NCBI GenBank assembly: GCA_903813345.2
Contig: CAIIXF020000007.1
Location: 1,557,730-1,621,729 of the forward strand
DNA length: 64,000 nucleotides
Source: Owenia fusiformis
Taxonomy: Eukaryota > Annelida > Polychaeta > Sabellida > Oweniidae
Reading direction: 5' to 3'
Numbering within the stretch: the first letter of the stretch is position 1; each line of letters begins with the position of its first letter. Position numbers and translations under genes: made by a program. This document shows, in pieces, positions 1 to 12,300 of the stretch. Below the pieces are notes generated by a model. That model worked only from the letters and a program-made list of their open reading frames with translations, was not told the origin of the DNA and made no database searches.

Positions 1-368
1 GTCATGGATTTTGCACGCATGATTCACAAAAGGCTAGTCACGTGTGCAATAATTATGTAAACATCCCGAATTTGACAAATATTCATCTTTGCTTCTCTCT
101 CTTTACACATTACGTTTTGGTATAACATCTATCTCTTATATTCACCTCATATATAGTCTATAAAAGAACATGTAATGATTGTAAGATATATTAATAAAAT
201 GACAATAAAAATAGTTATTATTATCAATATTGTGCTATATTATTCTAAAAAAACATTTATGACAATTGCGGGCATAAGTATGTGCATATCTACTGTTCTC
301 CATTTTCTTAAAATAGCTCTTTGCAATAGACGACTCAAAAAGGGATGATTGTCTCATCACAATCTTAC
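1..368. other. Intron of the dynein heavy chain gene, left edge
   Basis: This AT-rich stretch lies downstream, in gene orientation, of the last dynein exon visible in the window (369-491). I see no further exon, RNA gene or repeat structure in it. The gene continues beyond the left edge. Confidence 0.6.
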
Positions 369-3300
369 CTCAAAAAGGGACTTGATGTACTCGACTGTTT
401 GTTGGAATTTGATTGTGTTCTGTTTATAGATAGTCACATGTTTGGCGTATTCTGCAAAGCCATCAATGCTCATCTTCTTATCTTTCATATTCTGAAAATA
501 TATTTCCATGATTCAGTGGTATGGTTAATCTAGAGTACACAATAATAATGTTAAGTATCATATCTAATTTGGGGAGTCTATAAATGAAACACTAAGTAAA
601 CACATCTTTATATATTGTTACTCCAATAATATTTATAGCATCATATGATAATAGGGAATATAAAACCAGACTTTTTCCATGTCAAACTCCTACAATCAGA
701 TATCCCCCATCACCTATAGCCAGTATATGCCATAATGTACTTCAATCTCAAGCCCATAATGTCAGAAGGTGATTGGAAAGCTTTTATATGGTACATGTAC
801 AATTAACTATTCATTATCAAACACTAAAAATGACTAGACTTTCTCCAGTGTGACTCACAGCAAGGACTTCTTTCATTTCTTGGCAGAAATTTCTGGCCAG
901 AGACCTTCCCTCTTCTGCCACAAAGTTCACCAACTCCTTAAATATCTCATTTAGTCTCGGGACAAGGCTTTCGTGTACACCAGCACAATCTATGTAGAAG
1001 ATTCCATTCTCTGTCACAAAGTTGCGGTCAAAGTTTTTCACTTGTTCTGTCCATGTCCGGATTTCTGTCAATTTTTGCTGCAATTCAAAATGTTTATTTA
1101 TTAGACTAAGTGTCAAATATGTTCTCACCCATGGCTTCCTTATTGATAAAAAAGATTAATTGGCTTTGTGATTTTATTATTCCTTTTTCTACACTTAATT
1201 TCATCATAAAATTAATGATATTGGATTACATGTAAACATTTCAAATAACTTTGAAGGACATTTAAAAATCTTAATTTGACATGACACCAAATACAAGATA
1301 GGTAAATGTAGTCATGTCTCAAAAGGAAATGAATTTGGTGGCCATGATACAGCAAAGACTCCAAGTAATTACCTCTATTTGGAATGCCACTGCTCCCTTC
1401 CATTGTTGTACCGACTGTTCATTCCATTCTTTACAGAAGTTTTGGATCTCACTCAGCCATTTATTTTCCTCACAGTATGCCTGTATCTCCTTTATAGCAG
1501 AATCCATCAACTCTACCTCCCTATAGATGGCCCTGCGGTAGGTCTCACTGAAATGACAGCCATTTTGAATATTTGAATCCCCGAAATTTCAAAAATATTT
1601 TTCAAATTGTTTCTTTTACCGCAGTCTGATTGTTTAAAATGGTTTAGCATAATGTGTCCCTCACTGGATTTACAGTAAGCTCCACCAGGTCTACACCAAC
1701 ATAAAATGATGACAGGAAATTAGTGCAAATTAGTCCAAGGCAAGGGATATAAAAGGGATATCATGCAGTAAATACATTACTGATCTCCATGTAGTACATG
1801 TATATATGAACAATTCCAAATCAATGGTTTCATACATTAATGCTGTTAACTTACTCATTTGACAGTTTCTCCTCAAGATTACCCCTAGTGAGAGGTACAT
1901 ACTGTCCCATGAACCCCTGTCCTTCTACACAGACTTGGTCTTCTTGAGGTACAACTAGTAATGGAGTTGCAACTGCCACACTATCATCTTCCTTGGTTAG
2001 CAGAGCTATAAACACAGAGTATAATATTAGGTCAGAAGATTTCTTTGTTTCTGGTCACCAATTTTAGATCTACCTACAAAAACGAATGGGCTTAAAAGGT
2101 TTCTATATTCCCAAAATAAATTAAACAAAAAAAAAAATATATATATGTTCTACGTATAATGAATTAAATTAATAGTTATTGTTTCCAATGTTGTCAAAAA
2201 CAAAATGATTTGCATTACCTTGTTCATGTAAGCTTGGTGTATGTATCATCTTATCAGGCTCCAGATTCAAGTCCACTCCCTCATCCTCACTCTCCCCTGC
2301 AGCTGCACTCTCCAATGTTATTGTGGTGTTCCCCCTGGTTGACAGCCCTGGCCTTGACAAGGCACCCCGTCTTTCCATATCATGGTGGGCAGTCATTACG
2401 ATGCTCTTCCTGGGGGAGATGCTGCTGGGGGGTAAAGACTTGCGGGGACTGGATGGAGCATGTGAGCCTGGCCCAAGGGAATCTCTGAAATATATGCAAA
2501 AGCTATGTTAAGATTTTGAAAATATCACCATTTTACCTATTGTTCGAAAATATTCATAATTATCTATGAAGAGAGAAAACATATGATTGCAGTTTAATCT
2601 AATAATATTATTATTATTTTCATAATGAGTTATTTTTTAAGTATGAATTTTCTTTGAATGATACTGTTATGCAACATCTTAGTATAAAATCTGAAATATA
2701 TTTTGACTTACCCACTTTTCTCTGGCCTGAAGCTAGAGAGAATGGTGTTACTTTTAGAGTGGGTGCCTGCCTTCATACTTAGCATGCTGTGGAAATGCAA
2801 CACTCAATCAAACAAACAAACAAACAAACAAAATCTTAATAACAAAAAAGCAAGCTAAAAACAAAACGTCAAATACAAACAAAATGTGCTCATTTAAATA
2901 ATGTGTAAATCAAATGACAACTTGCGCCAACCTCCAAATTTAAAATTCCCAGAATGCCTTCCTCCTATACATGAATTCGAATTTTGTTTTTCTGTTTTTG
3001 GAGGATGACTTGAGCAACTCCTTACTACATAAATTTTCAATTGCTTTTCTGATGTGCAAAAATATCTGAGTATCTGTAGTTCTTTTGTGTAATAATCAAT
3101 AATACACATGTGCATTCAAACAACAACATTTTTATTGTGCAATCCAAAGCAAATATCAAGAGCAAAAAATGCAAACAAAATTTCAAAAACATACAGCAGG
3201 CATTCTGTTTATGACAATACAGCACAAAATTTGCATAGAGTAAGCAGAATACTCTCTGGAAAGCCTGTCAACTGTAATCAATCAGTAAAGCTAAAAAGCA

Positions 3301-6300
3301 ATCCACAAAATGTGCCACGGGTCACTATACCTTTATTGAGATATTTATTACAAATTTGAAGAGAAACTGTGATACCAAAGCAGTCACAGTTCAATGATTC
3401 CTTGGTTCTGTGAATGAATTTGCCATGGATTACAAAGCTTCTTTGAAACACACTTACTGTGAACTCATATTAGACACCACTATCACTAGTAATCAGGATT
3501 TGGTGTGAATGGGACATTTCTGGTGTTAATTGGTATGAAAAATAATTTTACTACCATCTAACACCAAGTCACACCATAAAACTGGTGTGACTTGGTATGA
3601 AAGGATTAAGAGATTAAACCCCTGCTGTTCAACACTGAGTCATGCTGTTTGGCTGGTGTGAGATGGTGTTAGAATAAATTTTAATCCCTTTGATCTCTAC
3701 AAATCAAAATCCACACCAAGTCACACTGAAAACTTGGTGTTACTTGGTACACTGGCATGTAGCGGCCCTGATATCGATAAATTCTACACGCAATATAACC
3801 CGATTTTAGATGCTTGGTTAAAACTTTACACGAAAAAGCCTTTATATCCGGGCATTTACTCTTACACTGAACTGAAAATAGCATCGTCTAAACGTGTATG
3901 TCTTGGCTTCCGGGTAAGTTTATCAACATTTATACTCAATTGAAAGAGCAGTCGTGCTTATATCGTGTACCAGTTTGATTGTTTTATATGTGTGTGTATT
4001 TATAATATGATAGCCTAGTAATACCGTGTCGTTAGAACAAGTGCTAGATATCGAACTGATGACCTGAAATTAGATTATTGGACTGATCGCGCATCTGATA
4101 TTAGATGATTAATTTGCATTAAATCTGATATTAACTTGCAACCCAATACCACAGTAAATACAATGACTTTACATTAGAATGATAACACGGCCTCATATTC
4201 TAATTCATTATACGTCCATTGCAGGCCAAAAATGTTTCAATGTGGATATTGTAATGCACACGATAATACATTCGATTCGTATATATTGATCATACATCAA
4301 TATCCTAGATGCGAGTAGAAATAATCTTGATTTACGTCATTAAAAATTCACAATTCTGTCAAACTGGTGTCATATTTGGAATCTACATATAAAATTTCAT
4401 CTAAAAATGTGGTTTTGAAAATAGTTTATCAACTTTGAAAATTTAATTTTCTTTGACAATGTGATTTCTAGGTCGGCGAGATTCCCCATAGACCCCATGT
4501 TGTAATACTACAAAAAGCGAAATATCGTTTCTTGTGTTGGGCAGATAATATTTTCTTTTACTGGACATATTTTAATTTGTATAACTATCACATACATAAG
4601 GGTAATTTCAAAAGTGAACCACTAAAACTGATGCATATTCAGGTTTAAGGGAATTTTGTAATACCCTGCCATGTTATTTCCCCCGAATCAGCCACCTGGT
4701 GGCGAAACTGGTAACTACCTACTCGCATCTGAGTAATTCAACATGGAGATTTTCCTGTACACCTTTCCCAAACATGTGGAATAGACTAGATGCGAGTAGA
4801 AATTATCTTGATTTATCCTATGCCAAGTAGGGTTTTAGGGAGATAAGTTGGTAAGATATATCCCGTATCCTGATTTTGAGGTTTCCATATCAAGAACCTC
4901 CATATCTCCCGTCATATCTCCCGCTTCGGTGCATATCTTCCCGCTTCGGGGCGTATCTTCCCGCTTCCAAAAAGTGGAAATGCAATAAAATGACTTTGCA
5001 TATGAATGATTTGTTTATTTTTTACACCTTATACTACTGAAAACTCTACTTGGTATAGGATAAAGCAGTTATGTACGGTCGGTTTGGATATTGGGTTCAT
5101 CCCTCGTGAGATATGCACATCTACTTTCTGTCCCTACGGTCCCTCAGGTAGATATGCATATCTCACTCTGGAAAAACCCCATATTCAAAACCTCTCAGTA
5201 CATAACCCTTATTTATCCCATACTTGGACGTGTTACAGGTACATAAAGCCGGTTTGTAAAAACTTATATTTTCATCAGCGGGCAGATATAGCTTTACGTC
5301 CCGCTCCGAGCGGGCAGATATAGTATATCTGCCCGCTACGTCATAATCCCTGTTCCTGTATTGGTTCGTTTTTGTAATGTTCGACCCGGGCGTTCGCATA
5401 CTGTAAACTACAATGAAGAAAAACGCAGACAATCACGATCTGTTTGATGCTTAAAAGAAGAATACAAAACTGGACATGAATATTTTAAAATAATTCCACG
5501 GTAGGTTGCAAAGTTTCTGAACTGTGGCCAATTGGACAATGTGATTGGTATGGGATAAACAGATCATCCTATAGTCGGTTCAGGATATTTGGATTATCCC
5601 TTGGCCAATATAATATATCTACCCTCGGGACCTACGGCCCTCGGGCAGATATATTATATTGGCCTCGGGATAATCCCAATATCCTGAACCTCATATAGGA
5701 TAATCTCTATTTATCCCATGGTTACAAGGATATAGATCGAATATCACGTGAAGATATAATTGATACGTGGATGAAGATATAATATTTTAGCAAACAATTC
5801 CCAAATCATCGAATATCACTTTTGAAACCATCGAATATCACTTTTTGAAAGGTGATATTCGATGGTTTCAAAAGTGATATTCGATGGTTTTGATTTTTTC
5901 AATTTTTTTTATTAATTCAGCAAAACGATTGTTTATATATTTATTATATATTTTTATTTTTTGGGATCTTGTTTTTACGGCGTTCGCATTAAATACAAAC
6001 CACTCTGTTACGTCACGTATATGATGTTCGTTGAATTATCGCAATCAAAATCTCAGACGAAATGGAATTTCCATTGCAATTTATCTGACTATTCAATGTT
6101 CGCTGGATAATAATTCCCAATGGGATAAACGGACAATCCTATGGTTTTTCAAAAATATCACTTATATCCACTCATGGATATCAATATCTTCACTCATACG
6201 CTGCGCTCACTCGCGAAGATATCAATATCCACTCATGGATATGAGTGATATTTTTCAGAGCCATAGGATATTCCTATATTATTCCATAGTTAGCATGATA

Positions 6301-9300
6301 TCCATAGGATAACATGTCAAAATAAAAACGGTATTTTTGAAATCAGTGGTAAAATATGATATTTTTGGCAAAGGAGGAGGGAAGTTAGTGCAACAGATTT
6401 TGGACAGTCATGTTTGATTTTGGCCATTTCCTGGAGATTTAAACAGGTGCATATGTTAGGCGAGTGCATTAGCTCCAAGAAAATCACTTCTAGAGATGAT
6501 AAAATAATTTTGACTTTGAGACAGGGTAGATGCAAACAACCCACCCACATGTTTTTTCTGAAACGTTTTCCTGGTTTTCAACCCCTTCCATCCCTGCTTT
6601 TTTAATTTTTCTTGCATTAATATGTAGCATTTTGACACACAGATAATCCCTTAAAAGGAATAAATGATTCCTTTTAGATAAAGTGGAAAACAATATTTCC
6701 CATGTTATTTTCCCATAGGAAAAACCATTGCTTTCAGCTAAGTTTGGTCACCCATAATGGGTATCTTTAAAACCCCTGATGGAATCACGTATTCCTTTAA
6801 AGTGGTTAACTATGTGTCAAAATGCAACATATTGATGCAAGAAAAATTGAAAAAGCAGGGGTGGAAGGGGTCGAAAATTAGGAAAACATTTCAGAAAAAA
6901 CATGTGGGTGGGTTGTTTGCATCTACCCTGTCTCAAAGTCGAAATTATTTTATAATCTCTAGAAGTTATTTTCCTGGGGGTAATGCATTGACCTAACATA
7001 TAATGCAATTGTTTAAATCCTCAGAAAATGGCCAAAATCCAAAATATGACTGTCCAAAATCTGTTGCACTAATTTCCCTCCTTCTTTTCACTTAACCATA
7101 GCATACGGTGTTTTAGCCATGACATACATAGGGGTTATGCACTGGGAGGTTTTGGATACAGGGAATATCCCGAGGGATATACAATATATCTTCCCGAGGG
7201 ACCGAAGGGATCAAGGGAAGATATATTGTATATCCCAAGGGTTTTTTCCTGTATCCAAACCGACCATGCATAACTGAACTGTAGGTATTCCATACCTGAA
7301 GAGGTTTGAAATAATAAGCATGTATCCCATATGCTCTGGTGTGTTTACTTGCAAAATATGTTATCATTTTCAAAAAAAATTCAAATTGTTTCCATATTTG
7401 TTTTCAATTTTTTTCAAAAATGAAAAAAAAAATCTTTCACATTTTTTACATAATTTTTTTCAGAATTATCAAGATTTTTTCAAAATCTTTTTACACAATT
7501 TTTTTCAAATTTTTATTTTCAAATTTTTTTTCCCGAATTTTTTTTTTTCAACATTTTTTTTTTGAGCGGGACATACGATTTATATGTCCCGGAGCTCCGT
7601 TGGAGCGGGACATACGAAAAATATTTGCCCGGATATGGAATATATTGCCGGTTGATATGTCCCTGAAACCTCATCAGGTATGGAATACGGCGTCAAATGC
7701 CATGGTTTATGGATTTTTGCTACTTCAGACTCAAAACGAGGCTAAGTGTCAATATCGCCGTATCGTTTGGAAAAATCGTTTTAAATCACTTAATTCCCGA
7801 CGATTCTGATGATGACTTTAACTATGGAATATAAAGAACATCCTATGATTTACTCGTGATATGATTTTAATCCACTCTCTCGCTACGCTCACTCGTGCAG
7901 ATATCATATCCATTCGTGGATAAAAATCATATCACTCATAAATCATAGGATATCCTCTATTTAAGATGTGATATTCGATAGTTTAAAAGTGATATTCGAT
8001 GGTTTGTAAATTGTTTGCTAAAATATGACATCTTGATCCACATATCAAATATATCATCATGTGATATTCGATCTATATCCTCCTTGCAACCATGGGATGA
8101 AGCTTTACGTCCCGCTCCAAGCGGGCAGATATAGTATATCTGCCCGCTACGTCATAATCGCCGCTTGCATATTTGTTCATAATTTGTAACGTTCGCGGAA
8201 TGACTGTAAACAGCAATGGAGAAAACACAGACAATCAGGGTCTGTTTGATAGTTAAAAAAGGGAAAGAGCATCCACTTAATCAATAAAAAATTCGAGAAA
8301 ATAAATATGGGAATATTTGAGAGAACATGAAAATCCGCCCACGGCCAAGAAAACAAAACTGGACATGAATATTCTAAAATGTTTCCACGATTTAACAATG
8401 TGAACCAGATGACCAATATTGGTATGGGATAAACATATTATCCTATAGTCGGTTCAGGATATTGGGATTATCCCTTGGCCAATATATAGGGGTTATGCAA
8501 TTGGAGGTTTTGGATACAGGGAATATCCCGAGGGATATACAATATAATCTTCCCGAGGGACCAAGGGAAGATATATTATATATCCCTCGGGATATTCCCT
8601 GTATCCAAAACCTCCAAGTGCATAACTGTTGTATATAGTTTAGCATGATATGTACTTCTTTCTGTAACTGGAATACGATTCTAATATACAAGCAGCACAT
8701 ACGTATTCCAGGGGAACCATAAATATTTTGTGTAGGGTGTGGACATTTTTCTTTTCATTTCTCTAAAATCAGATTATTCTCATAAAATTCATACAAAGTT
8801 GGGCCTAAGCCTCTATTTTCGTATTCTGCATGTTAAGATATTTATAATGTAAAACCTAAGAGATAAATTCAATGTCTTCAGTTGAGAATAAGTATAAGGT
8901 AAATGTGTGAATTCTGCTTGTTGTTGCACTATTTTTATAATAAACAAGGTTCGATACGCAACACTGAATAGACTGCAGTCATAGCTTAGTTGTAAAGGAA
9001 ACAAAAGAAGTTGGGACGTGGTCATGCTTGAATACGATTTTGAATATATCGCCGTTTACATTTGTTGAAATCGGCCTGTATTAATTTCAACAGGTGATCG
9101 GTGTACAAGGGCATATATTTGAGTTATTGGTTTAACGATAAGTATGACCTATGAGTGGGTAATGTTTTACAAATGCATGAAACAAATACTCCAATGGCCT
9201 AATCTCAATTTTCCTGCATAAACTATTACATTGAAATGATGGTCATTTGCTCTCTAACTTCCGCACCGCATACGTAACTTCGTAACAATTCAATAAGCCA

Positions 9301-12300
9301 AGACAGGACCGCTATAATCGCTACATGCCAGTGTTGGTAGTAAAATTTGAAACTTGATTTTCATAGTTCTTGATTGCAATTTATAATTCCTTTAATCTTT
9401 TGATCTGCTTATTATTGTGTTTTTTCTAAGGGATTTGTCAACATGTCTAGAATGGAAACTAAACTTGTATTTTTTATTTAAGAACATGTTTATTTATCAT
9501 TATTTATTACTTGATTTTAGTATATATTTAAAACTTTAATAGTATTCTTATAGGTTTAGTTTGAGTCTAATTCATTTTTTCCAAATAACTAGAGAAAAAA
9601 CTTAATCGTCAAACATTCTAATTATTATTAATTGTTTTAAACCTTGAAGACTAAAACTTGATTTGTCAAGTTATTAAAATAGCATTATTAAAATAGCATT
9701 AACGGATGAGTGTCGCAAACAGGATTAATGTCAACCCAAAAGCAATTGAGCAACTGAGTATAATAAACAAAAAAATATCAAACATTGATGTCATGTTTTT
9801 TTGTTATTGCTACATTGTTTAAATAGATTTGACTTAACATCTAATGAGCCTCATTTTGCACAAACAGATAAACAAGCATAGTAAAAAATGTAAGGTAATA
9901 TGTAATGAACTACCCATCACTGCCATGTTATTAACACATTTAAATGAAAATTGACAAGGATGGGCAAATGTGCCCATACTGTAAACATAATGGAATGACC
10001 TGCTCAGAGTGTCACTGAAGTGTGGGCAGATGACAATTTGACTACTCATAAATGTCAGGTTTAGAGTCAATAATAGGATTAGTATGCCCATAGATAATTC
10101 CTAATTGCCCATAGATAGTCCAAATGTGTCCATACAGTACTGTAGACATAATGGAATGACCTGCTCAGAGTGTCACTGAAGTGTAGGCAGATGACAATTT
10201 GACTACTCATAAATGTCAGGTTTAGAGTCAATAATGGGATTACTATGCTCATAGATAATTCCTAATTGCCCATAGATAGTCAAAATGTACCCATACAGTC
10301 ATGTAGACATAATGGAATGACCTGCTCAGAGTGTCACTGAAGTCTGGGCAGATGACTATTTGACTACTCATAAATGTCAGGTTTAGAGTCAATAATGGGA
10401 TTACTATGCTCATAGATAATTCCTAATTGCCCATAGATAGTCCAAATGTACCCATACAGTCATGTAGACATAATGGAATGACCTGCTCAGAGTGTCACTG
10501 AAGTCTGGGCAGATGACTATTTGACTACTCATAAATGTCAGGTTTAGAGTCAATAATGGGATTACTATGCTCATAGATAATTCCTAATTGCCCATAGATA
10601 GTCCAAATGTACCCATACAGTACTGTAGACATAATGGAATGACCTGCTCAGAGTGTCACTGAAGTGTGGGCAGATGACAATTTGACTACTCATAAATGCT
10701 ACCCATATATTCCATCATATGGTAATGGACGTTTTGGCCCCATGTATGCTCGATAAATGCTCGGAAAATATGATATTGACCTTGGGCTATATCATATTGA
10801 CACTCGGTCGCTGCGCTTCCTCGGTCAATATCATATTACCCTTCGGTCATTATCATATTGTCCCTCGGAATAAAATACATCGACGAATTACTTTGTCTAC
10901 TTGAAAGATCAAACTTCGGATCAATGATAAGCTGCATTTCTTGCAGCGCCCCCACGTACGCAGACGATGTCTCCCTTCTTGCCAATAACAGGGACAGTCT
11001 TAATAACTTGATTTCAATTGCCATTAATTACTCCCAAAAGTGGAGGTTCAAGATAAATGTTTCAAAATCAAGCGTGATAACATTTGGCGAGTCGAAACCT
11101 GTAAATGAGAAACTACGGAAAACACGCGAGTGGTCTATTCAAAACGATGTGTTAGTTGAGGTTGATCGATGTAAACATCTCGGAAACATATACCAAGCTT
11201 CGATGAAAAACACTGATGCAGTCTCCAGCGCGTGTCATAAGTTAAAAGGCAGTTTCGCATCGCTGGCAGGAATTGGTGTACATCCGAAGGGTCTCACCCC
11301 TTTAACTGGCATACATCTAATTAAGACCATTTGTATTCCCACTGCACTTTACGGATGCGAGCTGTGGTTTAATATCACAAAATCGGAAATTCTTAAGTTA
11401 GAAATTGCTCAACGTTTCATCCTCAAAAGTCTATTTGAATTATTCAAATCTACCAGAACTGATATTGTATACGCTTTAACGGATCTGTTACCAGTCCAGT
11501 TCACACTTGACCTACGAAAGCTGTCGTTTCTCGGTCTGCTTTGCAACATGCAACAGCTGACGTTGACAAAGGACATCTTTCTGTTTAGAGCAAATTTGCT
11601 TTACGGCGGAAATCACCGGCAGGCAGGATTTGTCGCCGACATTTCAAACATTCTGAAAACCTACGAATTAGAACAATACCTGATTCAATATCTAGACAAC
11701 GGGTATTTTCCAAATAACATCTTGTGGAAACGCATTTGTAAATATGTAGTCAGACAACGCTTCCTAGTTCAAAGTGAATCTCAACGCAATGACATCAGAA
11801 TTTCCGTTTCTGTTTTGAGAGCTCATAATCTTTGGAACTTAGCCAGAAAACGGAATTATCTACTTCCGTATATTCTCACAGCAGTCAAAGTTTTAGCCAT
11901 GCCCGTCATTGACTCTAACCTTCTTTGCGATAGATGTGGCAATTTCTATAAGGATGCTATAAATCACATGCTAATCGACTGTAATGAGTACAATCACATG
12001 AGGAATAAACTCATTATTGACATTGCGTTACCCAACAACCACCCAGCGTTCGATCCAAGAAAAATCTGTGCTTCTGTATGCGGCCCTGCCTCGGAGTCAT
12101 TTGAGATACATAATTTAGAGCTCATCCTGAGATACATTCATAAAGTCATATCAGACTCAGGGATTAGTCTCGTACCCTTATTTGCATAAACTTGCAGAAG
12201 ATCTTGTAATCTGAAATTTTTATACTACTTTTAAAGATTGTAAATATGTTGTCACCTTGTTTATGTTTATGTTTTATGTTTATTGTATTAATCAAACAGT

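Noticed and set aside
2210-2511. Plus-strand ORFs of 92 and 62 codons
   Set aside because: Opposite-strand shadows of the dynein exon at 2219-2484, which fits the phases of both neighbours.
6317-7008. Mirror-image ORFs of 60-80 codons on both strands
   Set aside because: They come from the inverted arms of one MITE and translate the same DNA twice.
7320-7809. Phe/Lys-rich ORFs, one of 156 codons
   Set aside because: Created by the T-rich low-complexity tract and a fold-back palindrome; no protein-like composition.
9930-10698. CRISPR-like regular repeat
   Set aside because: The 161-bp units are contiguous, without spacers, in a eukaryotic intron; it is a satellite.
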